Shown here one piece after another: positions 6,409-6,962 of a stretch of 6,962 bases of DNA. The position numbers and the translations under genes are program-made. Each line of letters begins with the position of its first letter. Within the stretch, counting starts at the first letter, position 1. The stretch is from an uncultured Rhodospirillaceae bacterium (GTDB taxonomy: Bacteria > Pseudomonadota > Alphaproteobacteria > CAAGCB01 > CAG-977). The DNA is taken from positions 1-6,962 of the forward strand of contig USCC01000107.1 in assembly GCA_900553035.1 (NCBI GenBank). The letters are read 5' to 3'. The notes under the pieces are model-generated. The model searched no databases. It saw nothing but the letters and a program-made list of their open reading frames with translations, and was not told the origin of the DNA.

Positions 6409-6415
6409 AACCCTC

Positions 6416-6962
6416 ATGGCTCAAGTCGTCCTGCGTGACGGTACCGTCATCAAAGATTACGCCGTTCCCTATATTATCGCGGAAATCAATTCCAGCCATA
6501 ACGGCCGTGTTGAAACGGCACGGAAAATGATTGAAACAGCAAAGGAAATCGGCGTTTCCTGCGTCAAGTTCCAATCGTGGAGCGCCGACAGCCTTTATTC
6601 CGAATCCTATTACGCGGGCAATCCGATTGCCCGGCGCATCGTCCAGAAGTTTTCCCTGAACGAGGAACAGCTGGGCGAACTGGCCGATTACTGCGCCGAA
6701 ATCGGAATATCGTTTTCTTCTACGCCCTATTCGCGCCGCGAAGTTGACTTTCTGCTGGAACGTTGCCGTGCGCCTTTCATCAAAATCGCGTCCATGGACA
6801 TCAATAATCCGGAATACCTGAAATACATCGCCGGAACAGGAGCCCCCATCATCCTGTCGACCGGCATGGCGGAAACGGCCGAAGTCGAACGCGCCGTCAA
6901 AACACTTGAAGACGCCGGGAATCCAAACATCATCCTTCTGCACTGCATTTCCATTTATCCGG
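6416..6962 (+). CDS. neuB: NeuB-family nonulosonic acid synthase (sialic/legionaminic/pseudaminic type), N-terminal part, truncated by window end
   Basis: The 182 residues in view are the first half of a roughly 340-residue family; the C-terminal antifreeze-like (SAF) domain is off the edge. The TIM-barrel motifs are present: IIAEINSSHNG at 20-30 (usual form AEIGxNHNG), VKFQ at 50-53, FSSTPYS at 100-106, FIKIASMDINN at 121-131, PIILSTGMA at 144-152 and LLHCISIYP at 174-182 (usual LHCTSNYP). These enzymes condense phosphoenolpyruvate with an N-acylated mannosamine-type sugar to make a nine-carbon 2-keto acid in the cytoplasm. KIASMD replaces the KIGSGE of N-acetylneuraminate synthases such as that of Neisseria, so the sugar substrate may not be N-acetylmannosamine. 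The symbol is given at family level only; LegI, PseI and SpsE-type enzymes are alternatives. The gene follows the TPP enzyme after 19 bases, in the same apparent operon as the NeuD-like gene. Confidence 0.9.
   Translation, partial: MAQVVLRDGTVIKDYAVPYIIAEINSSHNGRVETARKMIETAKEIGVSCVKFQSWSADSLYSESYYAGNPIARRIVQKFSLNEEQLGELADYCAEIGISFSSTPYSRREVDFLLERCRAPFIKIASMDINNPEYLKYIAGTGAPIILSTGMAETAEVERAVKTLEDAGNPNIILLHCISIYP

Noticed and set aside
6398..6943. Open frame of 181 codons on the - strand
   Set aside because: It lies antisense to the NeuB-family gene, whose motifs and ribosome binding site are unambiguous.

Overview
The window is part of a surface-glycan or flagellin-glycan biosynthesis locus. 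Every recognisable gene lies on the + strand. The organism cannot be named from the sequence. The coding style (strong AAGGAG-type ribosome binding sites, moderate to high GC in the downstream half, densely packed genes) suits an anaerobic bacterium of about 50% GC, and the gene content suits a bacterium with decorated surface polysaccharide or flagellin. No RNA genes, CRISPR arrays, insertion sequences or transposase remnants were seen.

Layout. At the left edge (1-143) is the C-terminal tail of a hexapeptide-repeat (LbH) acyltransferase. A 213-base gap without a convincing gene follows. Then comes a long bifunctional glycosyltransferase (357-2753) with an N-terminal GT2 domain and a C-terminal GT4-like GT-B domain; at least part of it is clearly more AT-rich than the genes downstream. 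From its stop codon onward the genes are overlapping or nearly touching: a NeuD/PglD-type acyltransferase (2750-3412), a FabZ-like hotdog protein without the catalytic histidine (3412-3891), a small acyl carrier protein (3893-4129), a second FabZ-like protein with the His/Glu pair intact (4133-4609), an acetolactate-synthase-like thiamine diphosphate enzyme (4621-6396), and the start of a NeuB-family nonulosonate synthase that runs off the right edge (6416-6962).

How they may work together. NeuB enzymes condense phosphoenolpyruvate with an N-acylated hexosamine to make nine-carbon nonulosonic acids (sialic, legionaminic, pseudaminic acids). NeuD/PglD-type LbH enzymes acylate such sugars or their precursors. 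The unusual part is a private acyl-carrier module (ACP flanked by two diverged copies of a FabZ-like dehydratase) plus a thiamine diphosphate C-C lyase/ligase between NeuD and NeuB. My inference is that the module makes or tailors an ACP-bound short acyl group, such as a 3-hydroxyacyl or enoyl chain, which an LbH transferase puts on the sugar. The TPP enzyme may supply a keto-acid-derived or branched building block. The glycosyltransferase fusion would then transfer the product or neighbouring sugars. The gene identities are well supported; the pathway is a hypothesis.
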